Shown: positions 18,910-27,882 of the stretch, piece after piece
Layout: each line of letters begins with the position of its first letter
Numbering within the stretch: the stretch's first letter is position 1
Source: Halobacteriovorax sp. JY17
GTDB lineage: Bacteria; Bdellovibrionota; Bacteriovoracia; Bacteriovoracales; Bacteriovoracaceae
NCBI RefSeq assembly: GCF_002753895.1
Contig: NZ_NJER01000001.1
Span: 1,364,910-1,428,909 of the forward strand
DNA length: 64,000 nt
Direction of reading: 5' to 3'
The notes under the pieces: model-generated
Told to the model about the DNA's origin: nothing
Seen by the model: only the letters and a program-made list of their open reading frames with translations
Database searches by the model: none
Program-made: the position numbers and the translations under genes

Positions 18910-19889
18910 TGACTCTTAACTACCTTTCTCCCTACAGGGATAATCTTGACTTTGAATTTCTCCAAGAATTAAAGAAAGAGCGCGATACTTGGATTGATAG
19001 AAAGTCTAATAAAGAGTTAAAAGATATTTTAAACCGACTACCAAAACTTGAAACTCATCACACAGACCTATCAACCGATGCCGTAACAATAGGGATTAAA
19101 GAGAATGTCCATCCAACATACATCGAACTCGCCAAAGAATTAATTCCATGGCGAAAAGGACCTTTTAATTTCTACGGTGAATTAATAGATGCAGAATGGA
19201 GGAGTGACTTTAAATGGAATCGTTTAAAAGATCATGTTGACCACTTAGAGGGAAAGACTGTTCTAGATATCGGTTGCAATAACGGCTACTTTCTCTTTCG
19301 AATGGCTGAGCAACAACCAGAACTACTCTTAGGGATTGATCCTGTTATTCAATGTGAAACTCAGTTTAAATTTCTACAACACTTTGCCAATATTCCCAAT
19401 CTTCACTTTGAAATGTTTGGAGTTGAACACTTAAATTCATTCAAAGAAATGTTCGACGTGATTTTTTCGATGGGAATAATCTATCATCATCGTCACCCTT
19501 TAGAGCAACTTATTCAAATAAGAGATGCCCTAAAGCCTGGAGGGCAAGCAATCATAGAGACGATAGGAATACCAGGAGAAGAGAGCTACGCACTCTTTCC
19601 AGAGGATAGATATGCTAAGATGAGAAATGTCTTCTTTGTTCCTACACTTAGCTGTTTTATTAATTGGTGCAAGAAAGCGAAGCTTATTGATGTAGAGGTC
19701 ATCTCTGCGACACCTCTGACATTTGAAGAACAAAGGCTTACTGACTGGTGTCCACCTCCTAGTCAATCTCTTGAGGATTTTCTCGATCCAAATGACAATA
19801 CGAGAACAATTGAAGGGCATCCCGCTCCGATGAGATTTTGCTTAAAAGCAAGAAAGAAGCCAGCGCAAAATGCTCTCAAAAACATCTAA
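18909..19889 (+). CDS. cmoB: tRNA U34 carboxymethyltransferase CmoB
   Basis: CmoB transfers the carboxymethyl group of carboxy-SAM to 5-hydroxyuridine-34 of tRNAs, widening codon reading. The 326-residue protein has the CmoB-specific N-terminal domain with WRKGPFNFYGELIDAEWRSD, then the SAM-binding VLDIGCNNGYFLFRM and FDVIFSMGIIYHHRHPLEQL. The start overlaps the cmoA stop (TAATG), the usual arrangement. The 3' end overlaps the next gene by 20 bases. Confidence 0.95.
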   Translation: MTLNYLSPYRDNLDFEFLQELKKERDTWIDRKSNKELKDILNRLPKLETHHTDLSTDAVTIGIKENVHPTYIELAKELIPWRKGPFNFYGELIDAEWRSDFKWNRLKDHVDHLEGKTVLDIGCNNGYFLFRMAEQQPELLLGIDPVIQCETQFKFLQHFANIPNLHFEMFGVEHLNSFKEMFDVIFSMGIIYHHRHPLEQLIQIRDALKPGGQAIIETIGIPGEESYALFPEDRYAKMRNVFFVPTLSCFINWCKKAKLIDVEVISATPLTFEEQRLTDWCPPPSQSLEDFLDPNDNTRTIEGHPAPMRFCLKARKKPAQNALKNI

Positions 19890-20241
19890 TGCTCTATTTA
19901 TTTTCTTCGGTTTCATCTCTCTTGCGCTTGGGATCGTCGGAATATTTCTCCCACTTTTACCAACAACACCGCTCTTAATATTGAGTGCCTATTGCTTCTC
20001 AAAAGGAAGTGAAAAACTTCATCACTGGCTACTCACGAGACCAAAAATTGGACCAATGATTAGAGACTGGGAAGAAAATAAAATCATTCGTCCAAAGGCC
20101 AAACTACTTTCTACAACAATGATCATTCTTCTCTTTGGCTACACTCTTCTCTTCGTTCAAGTGCATATCATTTTCAAGATTATAAGCACAATCATAGGAA
20201 CTTCTGTTCTAATCTTTATTCTCACAAGAAAATCGCATTAA
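19870..20241 (+). CDS. YbaN family inner-membrane protein (DUF454)
   Basis: This 123-residue protein has three hydrophobic segments and the DUF454 signature GIFLPLLPTTPLLILSAYCF followed by SEKLHHWLL and RPKIGP. The molecular function of the family is unknown. It is coupled to cmoB by a 20-base overlap, so it is transcribed with the tRNA modification genes, but no functional link is known to me. Confidence 0.85.
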   Translation: MLSKTSNALFIFFGFISLALGIVGIFLPLLPTTPLLILSAYCFSKGSEKLHHWLLTRPKIGPMIRDWEENKIIRPKAKLLSTTMIILLFGYTLLFVQVHIIFKIISTIIGTSVLIFILTRKSH

Positions 20242-20248
20242 GAAAGAA

Positions 20249-20875
20249 TTACTTCTTCCTAGCAATACAGGCAAGCCATGGTTGCTGCTCTCTCGGTAAA
20301 CCGCTAGGGCGATAATAATGACTCTCTAAGGCTAATCCTACTGACTCTAAGTGAGCTTGATACTCTTCAAGCTCCATATAATAGGCCCAACGCTGACCAT
20401 TCCAACCTTCTGCAGTTCCTCTTGGATTTGATGAAAAGAGAACACCTCCCATTTTCAATGAATCGACAAGGTCCTGTAGAACTCTTTTAAACTCACTTCT
20501 TGGTATATGAAAGAGACTGGCATTTGCAAAAATTCCATCAAAGTTCTCCTTAGGTAAATTAAGCTCTAAGAAATTTTGATGAAGAACGTCACATCCTGAA
20601 TACTCTCTCGCCATCTTAGAAAAGTTTTCACACCCATCTAGCCCTACAGGATTGTGACCAAGCTCTTTAAAATTTAAGATGTCTCTTCCTGGGCCACAAC
20701 CAAAATCTAAAACTGAAAAAGGAGGTTTCCCCGAAATAGCGCTTAACAAAGCCTCTATATTTTGTGAAACATCATGATCTCTAGTACCATTCCAAAAATC
20801 GATAGATCTTCCATTATAATGACCAAGAGTAGTCTCTGTGATAGACTTTAATTTATCTGAGAGCTTTGAATCCAT
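20249..20875 (-). CDS. Class I SAM-dependent methyltransferase
   Basis: The 208-residue protein has motif I (VLDFGCGPGRDILNF), the acidic tip of beta-2 (VGLDGCENF) and the later FDGIFANASLFHIP, all typical of small-molecule class I methyltransferases. The substrate cannot be told. The ATG follows GAGG by five bases. Its start region overlaps the 5' region of the divergent FemAB-like gene, so both promoters must lie within the other's coding sequence or in a very short shared segment. Confidence 0.8.
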   Translation of the reverse strand: MDSKLSDKLKSITETTLGHYNGRSIDFWNGTRDHDVSQNIEALLSAISGKPPFSVLDFGCGPGRDILNFKELGHNPVGLDGCENFSKMAREYSGCDVLHQNFLELNLPKENFDGIFANASLFHIPRSEFKRVLQDLVDSLKMGGVLFSSNPRGTAEGWNGQRWAYYMELEEYQAHLESVGLALESHYYRPSGLPREQQPWLACIARKK

Positions 20876-20885
20876 GGGAACCTCT

Positions 20886-21989
20886 ATGCAAGTTGAAATT
20901 TTTTCTTCAATAGATCATATCAAAGAAAGTGATTGGAACCAACTTATACATCCTGATGATATCTTTAACAACTATCACTTCCATAGAGCTCTAGAGGCTG
21001 CAAATTGTATTGGAGAAGAGCGTGGGCAAATTCCCTTCTACATAACGATTAGTGAACACCAAGAATTAAAATCTGCTTGCGTGATCTACCTTAAAAGTCA
21101 TAGTTACGGTGAATATATTTTTGATTGGTCTTGGGCAAACCTCTATGAAAGATATGGATATAACTACTACCCAAAACTCATAGCTCAAAATCCTTTTACT
21201 CCTGCAACAAATAGAACTCTTCTTTATAGTGATAAAAAGCATATTCCCTATCTCTTTGAAGAAATATGCAAAATATCCAATTTACATAATTGTACTTCAA
21301 AGCACCTCCTCTTTCTCGAAGAAGATGAGTTAGAGCTAATTCCAAATGACTATAAGAAGAGAACTTCCTTTCAATATCACTGGAAGAACTATAATTATAA
21401 AAACTTTGAAGAGTTCCTCTTTAAATTAAAGAGTAAGAAGGCAAAACAAATAAGAAGAGAACGTCTTACTGACTTAGAAATTAGAGAAATAAAACCTGAA
21501 CTCTTAAAAGAATATGCCACTATTTTCTATAAGCTCTATGCCTCTACAATTGTAAAGAAACAGTCCTATGCCTATCTAAATTTGGACTTCTTTATTTATA
21601 TTTTTACAAATATGAGCGACTCTACACGTTTAATCGGCGCCTTTGACCAAGAAAATTTGGTTGCTGCCTCACTTTTCTTTATAGGAAGAGATAAATTATA
21701 TGGAAGATACTGGGGAGCAGTTGAAGAGTATAAGAACCTTCACTTTGAGCTATGCTACTATCAAGGAATAGAGCTCTGTATAAGAAATAATATAGCCGTT
21801 TTTGAAGCAGGCGCCCAAGGTGAACATAAAATAGCCCGAGGTTTTGAACCCACAAAGACTCATAGTGCTCATCAAATTCATGATCATAACTTTCAAGACC
21901 CTATCTATAATTTTATTGATGAAGAAGACAAACAGATTAAAGATCTTTTTCCAGAGCTAAAGAGAAAGCTTCCTTTTAAGAAAATTTAA
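20886..21989 (+). CDS. FemAB-like GNAT acyltransferase (DUF482 family)
   Basis: The protein matches the DUF482/FemAB_like family, with the characteristic block EAGAQGEHKIARGFEP followed by AHQIHD near the C-terminus and the N-terminal NNYHFHRALE. FemAB relatives transfer amino acids from aminoacyl-tRNA or acyl groups, but DUF482 itself has no firmly known reaction. Three in-frame starts exist. The ATG at 20886 is preferred because the conserved region begins directly after it and earlier starts run into the divergent methyltransferase gene; the choice is uncertain. Confidence 0.8.
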   Translation: MQVEIFSSIDHIKESDWNQLIHPDDIFNNYHFHRALEAANCIGEERGQIPFYITISEHQELKSACVIYLKSHSYGEYIFDWSWANLYERYGYNYYPKLIAQNPFTPATNRTLLYSDKKHIPYLFEEICKISNLHNCTSKHLLFLEEDELELIPNDYKKRTSFQYHWKNYNYKNFEEFLFKLKSKKAKQIRRERLTDLEIREIKPELLKEYATIFYKLYASTIVKKQSYAYLNLDFFIYIFTNMSDSTRLIGAFDQENLVAASLFFIGRDKLYGRYWGAVEEYKNLHFELCYYQGIELCIRNNIAVFEAGAQGEHKIARGFEPTKTHSAHQIHDHNFQDPIYNFIDEEDKQIKDLFPELKRKLPFKKI

Positions 21990-22692
21990 ATCCATTTTCA
22001 AATGCTGAGTACTTTTTTAAAGGTAGTCTAGAGTTAATGATCATCTTCTTTCCTTGAAAGAAGCAGTAGCAAGGTCCATGAAATTTAATACTGTGATCTT
22101 CTATGATTATCCCACTCCCATCAGGAAGGGCGTAGAGAGGTATTGAGATACCTTGGGAATACTTTATGAGATCATCGTCATATCTCTTTGAATTACGATA
22201 GTGTGGAAAGAACTCGAAGCGAACAAGATTCATTGCTTTAAAGTTTGAAATTCTCACATCATTATCATCTCTATCAAATTCAGGAAAACTAGCGGTAAGA
22301 ATACGAGGGGTCATAATTATTCCACCAGCACTTAGCCCAGTTAGAACACCTCCGCGAGCAACAAACTCCCTTAAGTGCTTCATCATTCCACTCTTCCTAA
22401 GGTACTTTAGAAAGTAAAATGTATTTCCGCCATCGAGATGAATGATATCGCTCTTTAATACTTCTTTTAAGAGTGTTTCATCAAAGGGAATATCAATTGG
22501 AAAATGAAGGAATTGACTAACACCATGACGTGCGTACTGATTTACAAATTCTTTAAAGTCATATTCTGACTCATAAGACCAAGAAGGTATGAACGCCATA
22601 ACAGGCCGTCTCTTCCCTGTTAAATTTAAAGTGATTTCATCGAGTTCAAAGTTATCGTCCTTATCGCCACCAGAGTAGAAAACTAACTTCAC
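21976..22692 (-). CDS. Peptidase E-like protein (S51 family, class I glutamine amidotransferase fold)
   Basis: S51 peptidases such as PepE cleave Asp-X dipeptides, and cyanophycinase belongs to the same family. The 238-residue protein has the nucleophile elbow GLSAGG with catalytic Ser and the preceding HLDGGNTFYF segment. It lacks a signal peptide. Its start overlaps the stop of the upstream SelO-like gene by four bases (ATGA), indicating co-translation, and its 3' end overlaps the convergent FemAB-like gene by 14 bases. The true substrate is unknown. Confidence 0.8.
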   Translation of the reverse strand: MKLVFYSGGDKDDNFELDEITLNLTGKRRPVMAFIPSWSYESEYDFKEFVNQYARHGVSQFLHFPIDIPFDETLLKEVLKSDIIHLDGGNTFYFLKYLRKSGMMKHLREFVARGGVLTGLSAGGIIMTPRILTASFPEFDRDDNDVRISNFKAMNLVRFEFFPHYRNSKRYDDDLIKYSQGISIPLYALPDGSGIIIEDHSIKFHGPCYCFFQGKKMIINSRLPLKKYSAFENGFKFS

Positions 22693-24524
22693 AGACCCTC
22701 TCTAAAGTCTCGAACAATTTGCAACATATTCTTTACAAACTTAGTTTGAACTCTCTTCTCTCGGTGCTCTTCAATAGATTTATTTGGATCAAAATTTTGA
22801 TAAATACAGAACTCTTCAACAAGGTCAAATAACTGTTCAGGCTTAACTTTTGGTTTTTTGCTTAAAACTTTATTAACAATTGTTGAAATGGAATCTCCTG
22901 TCACTCGGTCATATTTATTTATAATACTAGACCTCATTGTCAATTCCAGAAGCATTTGATTCAGAGTTAAATCTTTCTTTGCTGCAAGCTTTACACAAAG
23001 TAGCTCATAGTTTTTTTGAAAGCTCGTTATCATTTTTCGTCTATTGGTTGTCATGACAAGGTCTTCTTCTGTTGCATAAGATGACTTAACAACTTCAATA
23101 AAGCTCTCATAACTTAGATGCTTCCCTCCTCTAACAAGAAGGAGTTGAGGTAATTCTCTAAGAAGATCTCTCATACAGAAAATTGCTGACCAATTGATCC
23201 CGTCTGCAACTTCGTGAATCCCCTCTTTCGATTTTGATCTCTCAAAGTATGAAAAAGCCTTTAAATATTTCTCTACTGTCTTATGTTCATTTTCAATTAA
23301 GTAAGCAACGTCAGCTCTTCTAAATCCTGTTTTAAAGAGAAGATTTTCTAACTTCTTTTCTAAGAAAATTTTATCAAAGTTCTTCACTGCCGAACTCTTT
23401 GCAAAGCTCTTGATAGACTTTCTATTTCCAGTCTTTAGAAAGTCTACTAGCTGTGCAAATGTTTGAACTGTATAGCGGGCCTTATTCTTTTGTTCTAAAA
23501 TACTTGTCGAATATCTCTCAACGTCATCATAGCGGTATTCACTATGGAAGAGACCAAATTGTCTAATAGAACCATAATCTATAATTCCACCATTCATTAA
23601 AATATTATCTCCATCCCAGTCTAACCAACAGAATATATACTCGTCTTCTAATCTTGCTGCCATATGTGCAAATATATCAGTCTGCTTATCTAGGAAGTAA
23701 TCTAATTTCTTAACTCTTGATTTTGGAACATCTTTAAAGATTCCATTACTCTCTTCTCTTGAAATATAGTAATTAACCATTCTCTCAAGATTTTCAAAAT
23801 CGCCCTGTTTTAAATAATTAAACATATGAGAGGGTCTTAGAAGGTTTTTCTGCGCACGAATATTAATCGCGATACCTTTTTGAAATTCTATTATTCCTAG
23901 AACTCTTTCTGTTTCAATATGATTCTTATGGAAAATCTCACTAAAGAAAAGTGTTCCCATTCCTTCATCTATTTCTGAATATCCACAACCATAGGAAATA
24001 GTTGGATCACCTGTCTCCCAGTATTTACCATAAATATGAGTAGCAGGACTTAGACAAGTTGCCCCTGTTCCAGAGCTTGAAATATCCCAACGCACTCCTT
24101 TATTCGTGACAGATCCATTCCAGATACTTCTTCCATCCCCAGAAGTCTTTCCCTGTTTATTAGGATGTTGTAATTGAAGATACCTCGTTGCCATATACTT
24201 ATGGTCCTTAATCTCTTCTTCTGGATATTCAATTTCATTTATAATGTCGTATTCATTTATAATAACGAGACTGAAAGTTTCTAAGATTTTCTCTTGAAGT
24301 TCGTCTGTCATTTCGGCCGGATGGTTCTTTGGGATTAGACCCATTTCCTTTGCGAGATTAAAATTAAAGAAAGAAACTTTCCCGCCCTTTCGACTTCTCA
24401 CTTGATAATTCACTGTTGAGTCAGGAACTTCTTTTTGTAGAGGGTGTCTTCCATCAATTTGTTGGAATTTCTTGTAATTAAATACAGTTTGTTCATTCTT
24501 TTTAATTTTTTTAATACTTGTCAT
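22689..24524 (-). CDS. Divergent SelO-like pseudokinase-fold protein
   Basis: I place this 611-residue protein in the SelO/YdiU family, which transfers AMP to Ser, Thr or Tyr of proteins, from the order of motifs. These are GDGRS (129-133), a SSSGTGATC segment where SelO has LQLKGSG (about 149-157), a SEIFH helix (195-199), IRPSH-like LLRPSHMFNYLKQGD (228-242), the GDN triad with Asn307 and the DYG triad with Asp316. The nucleotide-binding Lys expected near residue 149 is a Ser here. The C-terminal 270 residues are helical and unassigned. No signal peptide is visible. It is co-translated with a peptidase E-like gene. Confidence 0.65.
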   Translation of the reverse strand: MTSIKKIKKNEQTVFNYKKFQQIDGRHPLQKEVPDSTVNYQVRSRKGGKVSFFNFNLAKEMGLIPKNHPAEMTDELQEKILETFSLVIINEYDIINEIEYPEEEIKDHKYMATRYLQLQHPNKQGKTSGDGRSIWNGSVTNKGVRWDISSSGTGATCLSPATHIYGKYWETGDPTISYGCGYSEIDEGMGTLFFSEIFHKNHIETERVLGIIEFQKGIAINIRAQKNLLRPSHMFNYLKQGDFENLERMVNYYISREESNGIFKDVPKSRVKKLDYFLDKQTDIFAHMAARLEDEYIFCWLDWDGDNILMNGGIIDYGSIRQFGLFHSEYRYDDVERYSTSILEQKNKARYTVQTFAQLVDFLKTGNRKSIKSFAKSSAVKNFDKIFLEKKLENLLFKTGFRRADVAYLIENEHKTVEKYLKAFSYFERSKSKEGIHEVADGINWSAIFCMRDLLRELPQLLLVRGGKHLSYESFIEVVKSSYATEEDLVMTTNRRKMITSFQKNYELLCVKLAAKKDLTLNQMLLELTMRSSIINKYDRVTGDSISTIVNKVLSKKPKVKPEQLFDLVEEFCIYQNFDPNKSIEEHREKRVQTKFVKNMLQIVRDFREGL

Positions 24525-24701
24525 TTATTCGCCTAGATTGTCGCACTTTGACAAAAACTTTGTTGACTAAATTATATCAAACTAGGGTAAGCTCTCATTT
24601 TTAAAGGACAATTTTTCCGATGAGGACTTTTAAAGTAAGGGACAAGTACTTAATTTCAGAGTAAACTCGACAAGAACAATCAACTTAAAGTGAGAGAGAA
24701 A

Positions 24702-25730
24702 ATGGCCACACAAATATGGGGAGATAAAGAAACTCAATTCTTCTATGAACTCAGCCCCGAAAAAGTACTCTCTTGTGTAGATGAGCTAGGATTTAAAACA
24801 ACAGGTAGGGCCATGGTTTTGAACTCTATGGAAAATAGAGTTTATGAAATTGAAATTTACTCAGACTCACCTAATCCATCAGAACACTTTGTTATTACAA
24901 AATTCTATCGTCCCGGTAGATGGTCAAAAGAACAAATCCAGGACGAACACGACTTCCTTCTAGAATTGGCCGAAAGTGAAATTCCAGTGATTGCTCCACA
25001 CGTCATCAATGGCGAGTCAGTATTTCTTGATGAGAACTCTGGTCTCTTCTACTGTCTCTTTCCAAAGAAAGGTGGAAGAGCACCAGATGAAATGAATATT
25101 GATGACCTAGAAATTCTTGGAAGAACCTTAGCGCGTATGCATACAATTGGTGCTTCAAAGAAGGCCAAACATAGACTGAAGATCACCCCTGAAGTTTATG
25201 GAAGGCAAAACCTAAACTATCTACTCTCTTCTAAAGTAATCCCTCCCTACCTTGAAGGAACCTATAAAGATCTTGTAAATGAAGTGTGTAATTTAAGTGA
25301 ACCATTCTTTAATGAAGAGAAATTTATTAGAATTCATGGTGACTGTCACTTAGGAAATATTATCAGAAGAGGTGATGCCTCTTTTCATTTGATTGATTTA
25401 GATGACATGGTTATGGGACCAGAGGTTCAAGATATTTGGTTAGCTATTCCTGGTATTGATCAATATGCAATTCAAGACAGAGCAATACTACTTGAAGCTT
25501 ATGAAACGATGAGACCTTTTCCTAGAGAACAATTAAAGCTCATTGAACCACTTAGAACCTTAAGATTTATTCACTTCAGCGCTTGGATATCTAAGAGATG
25601 GGAAGATCCTTCATTCAAACTGCACTTCCCACAATTTGCTGAACACCACTACTGGGAAATTCAAATTCAAGACTTAAGAACACAATTGAATTTAATAAAG
25701 AATGCTTTAAACCCTGAAGTCTATTATTGA
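24702..25730 (+). CDS. srkA: Stress response serine/threonine protein kinase SrkA (YihE/RdoA)
   Basis: SrkA is an aminoglycoside-phosphotransferase-fold kinase that protects against envelope and oxidative stress in enterobacteria. This protein shows the N-terminal ENRVYEIEI, the catalytic loop HGDCHLGNII and the metal-binding LIDLDDMVMGPEVQDIW. The ATG at 24702 follows GAGAG by four bases and is preferred to a GTG at 24690. A sequence TGTTGACTAAATT 130 bases upstream recurs upstream of the tricorn operon. The 3' end overlaps the convergent L,D-transpeptidase gene by seven bases. Confidence 0.9.
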   Translation: MATQIWGDKETQFFYELSPEKVLSCVDELGFKTTGRAMVLNSMENRVYEIEIYSDSPNPSEHFVITKFYRPGRWSKEQIQDEHDFLLELAESEIPVIAPHVINGESVFLDENSGLFYCLFPKKGGRAPDEMNIDDLEILGRTLARMHTIGASKKAKHRLKITPEVYGRQNLNYLLSSKVIPPYLEGTYKDLVNEVCNLSEPFFNEEKFIRIHGDCHLGNIIRRGDASFHLIDLDDMVMGPEVQDIWLAIPGIDQYAIQDRAILLEAYETMRPFPREQLKLIEPLRTLRFIHFSAWISKRWEDPSFKLHFPQFAEHHYWEIQIQDLRTQLNLIKNALNPEVYY

Positions 25731-26749
25731 TCTAGCTCGACAATATCTTTTAGTGTCACTTTAGAGCTCTTATCATCTAATTCAATGACACAGAGATGAC
25801 CATGGATTTCGACTTCATTATCAATAGACGGAGAAAGTTTTAAACTCTCCATTAATTTATCCAAGAGAATTCTCTGTCCTTCTATAGAGCGATCCTCTCT
25901 CATAGAAATACAGCCTGAAGTAGTCACAAAAGGATAGTACTTACTATAGATTTTTCTATTCTTGAGACCCGTTCCATGAATTCTAAGAAGTGACCTCGAG
26001 AGCTCTGAAGCAATCACTCCACTTCTCCACCAAGAATGCTCTAGAAGAATTTCTGAAAAATTCTCTTCAATTTCTTTTCTTTCTACAAAATCAATCTTAA
26101 GTCTTCTATGTTTACCGAAGAGTTTTTGCTGATCTGCCTCAGGCATAACTGAGTCGATAGAATAAAAACCTGTGGGAGTATCTCCATTTGGAAGAAAGAA
26201 CTTCTTATTAACTCTTCCCTTTGCTAAGGCCTCAACCGACCAGATTTTCTTATTCTCACAAACTAACTCACCCGAATCATTTAAGAGAACAAGTCTTCCC
26301 TTAAACTTCCTATCTCTTCTCACAAGAAGAATGGCCTTAACTCCTTGGAAGTGACTCAGGCATTTCTTAAGTTCTCCCCAATGGTTTTTGGAAAAGCTTG
26401 AAAAGTTCTTACTTAGTTCTGCAAATTTCCACTTATTGGATAATTCAGAATTAATAGATGCATCTAAAAGTTCTAGAAATTTATCTGAGAAAAATTCTTT
26501 GAAGTAGCATACAAGATATAGTTCCTTTTCCTTAAACTCTCCTTGCTGAAAAGCAGTAAGAAGGTTTTTCTCAGAATAAAGCAATTCGGAAGTAGAGAGA
26601 TTGTAAATATGAGCAAGAATAAAGTATTTTAGAAGATCAGTGTTAGTGGAGATCTTAGGAAATAATTCTTTCAAAAGATATCTTCTCCTTGAAGACTCGA
26701 TCACTCCAGTTTTCCAATTGTCTTCCCACATTTCATTTAACTCATTCAT
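25724..26749 (-). CDS. L,D-transpeptidase (YkuD family), no signal peptide seen
   Basis: The C-terminal half carries the YkuD catalytic elements: NGDTPTGFYSID, RIHGTG with the conserved His, and TSGCISM with the nucleophilic Cys. Such enzymes form 3-3 peptidoglycan cross-links or attach proteins to the wall. The N-terminal 120 residues are charged and helical with no signal sequence or membrane segment, which is unusual for a periplasmic enzyme. The start has only a weak ribosome site, so a further upstream or alternative start cannot be excluded, but no hydrophobic leader is visible upstream. Confidence 0.8.
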   Translation of the reverse strand: MNELNEMWEDNWKTGVIESSRRRYLLKELFPKISTNTDLLKYFILAHIYNLSTSELLYSEKNLLTAFQQGEFKEKELYLVCYFKEFFSDKFLELLDASINSELSNKWKFAELSKNFSSFSKNHWGELKKCLSHFQGVKAILLVRRDRKFKGRLVLLNDSGELVCENKKIWSVEALAKGRVNKKFFLPNGDTPTGFYSIDSVMPEADQQKLFGKHRRLKIDFVERKEIEENFSEILLEHSWWRSGVIASELSRSLLRIHGTGLKNRKIYSKYYPFVTTSGCISMREDRSIEGQRILLDKLMESLKLSPSIDNEVEIHGHLCVIELDDKSSKVTLKDIVELDQ

Positions 26750-26837
26750 TCTTTACCGCTCTCTGCCTTAACAAATACTAACTCCATCAATTATACTAGA
26801 CTCTAGCTAGTATACAAGTTTCAGATAGGAAAAATAC

Positions 26838-27290
26838 ATGAATGTTGAACAAGCAAATAAAGACGATCATTTAAATACTATTGCCAAATTCCAGGTAGCA
26901 ATGGCCCGAGAAACTGAGGAATTAGAATTAGATCTAGACATTGTCTTAAAAGGGGTGGCCTCAGTATTTGATGATTCAAGTAAAGGAAAGTACTTTGTTG
27001 CGCTTAATGATAAGAGAGAGTGTATCGCCTCTCTATTAACAGTTAATGAGTGGAGTGATTGGCGATGCAAGAATGTTCTCTGGATTCACTCAGTCTTCGT
27101 AATTAAAGAAATGAGAGGAAAGAAAATTTTTAAAGAGATGTATCAATACTTACAAGAACACGTAAGAGATGATGAAAACTTAGCAGGGCTTCGCCTCTAT
27201 GTAGACAAAAGAAATCTCAGTGCTCAGGAAGTTTATAAGAAAATTGGCATGACAAAAGAACATTATGACTTATTCGAATGGCTAGAATAG
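26838..27290 (+). CDS. GNAT family N-acetyltransferase
   Basis: The 150-residue protein has the GNAT core: the strand VLWIHSVFV, the acetyl-CoA pyrophosphate loop variant EMRGKKIFKEMY and the C-terminal NLSAQEVYKKIGM. These enzymes acetylate amines of small molecules or proteins; the substrate here cannot be inferred. GGAAAAA precedes the ATG. A short hairpin overlaps the stop codon. Confidence 0.8.
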   Translation: MNVEQANKDDHLNTIAKFQVAMARETEELELDLDIVLKGVASVFDDSSKGKYFVALNDKRECIASLLTVNEWSDWRCKNVLWIHSVFVIKEMRGKKIFKEMYQYLQEHVRDDENLAGLRLYVDKRNLSAQEVYKKIGMTKEHYDLFEWLE

Positions 27291-27304
27291 GCCCAATAGG
27301 GCCT
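27289..27304. terminator. Short hairpin between convergent genes
   Basis: A six-bp stem (AGGCCC with GGGCCT) with an AATA loop sits exactly between the convergent acetyltransferase and cyclophilin genes. The plus-strand side continues into a T/C-rich stretch, so it may terminate the acetyltransferase transcript. The U-tract is imperfect. Confidence 0.45.
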
Positions 27305-27308
27305 AACT

Positions 27309-27872
27309 CTATTCTTTCTTTCTATAGACTTTCTTAATAAGAATATTTTCTACAGGCACATCACTTAAATTACCATTTCTTCCTGTTTGAACTTTCTTCA
27401 TCTTATTAACGATGCTCATTCCTTTACTTATACTACCAAATACGGCGTAACCAAATTCACTCCCACCTGTTCCTCTATGATCTAAGAAAGCATTATCATT
27501 AACATTGATAAAGAACTGTGCTGTCGCTGAGTCCACTACACTTGTTCTCGCCATGGCGATAGTTCCTGTTGTATTAGAAATTCTATTAGTTGCTTCATTC
27601 TTAATAGGCGCATGTGTCTTCTTCTTTTTTAAATTTATATCAAAGCCACCACCTTGAACCATAAAGTTATCAATCACTCGGTGAAAAACTGTCCCCTCAT
27701 AGAATTTTTCATCAACATAAGTAAGGAAGTTTTTAACTGAAATCGGTGCAGACTCATCAAATAATTTAATTTCAATATTTCCCATTGATGTTTCCATCAC
27801 AACAAAAGTATTCTTCTTAGCAAATGTATTCAAGCTAAGCATTGTAAGTAATGTAATTAGAATATATTTCAT
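27309..27872 (-). CDS. Periplasmic peptidyl-prolyl cis-trans isomerase (cyclophilin)
   Basis: Cyclophilins speed proline isomerisation during protein folding. A signal peptide (MKYILITLLTMLSLNTFA) directs this 187-residue protein to the periplasm. The fold signature includes TSMGNIEIKLF, FYEGTVFHRVIDNFMVQGG with the catalytic Arg, and FFINVNDNAFLDHR. It resembles PpiA-type enzymes. The upstream gene on the same strand, ten bases away, is a DsbA-fold isomerase, so the two are probably co-transcribed. Confidence 0.93.
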   Translation of the reverse strand: MKYILITLLTMLSLNTFAKKNTFVVMETSMGNIEIKLFDESAPISVKNFLTYVDEKFYEGTVFHRVIDNFMVQGGGFDINLKKKKTHAPIKNEATNRISNTTGTIAMARTSVVDSATAQFFINVNDNAFLDHRGTGGSEFGYAVFGSISKGMSIVNKMKKVQTGRNGNLSDVPVENILIKKVYRKKE

Positions 27873-27882
27873 AATTCCTCTT

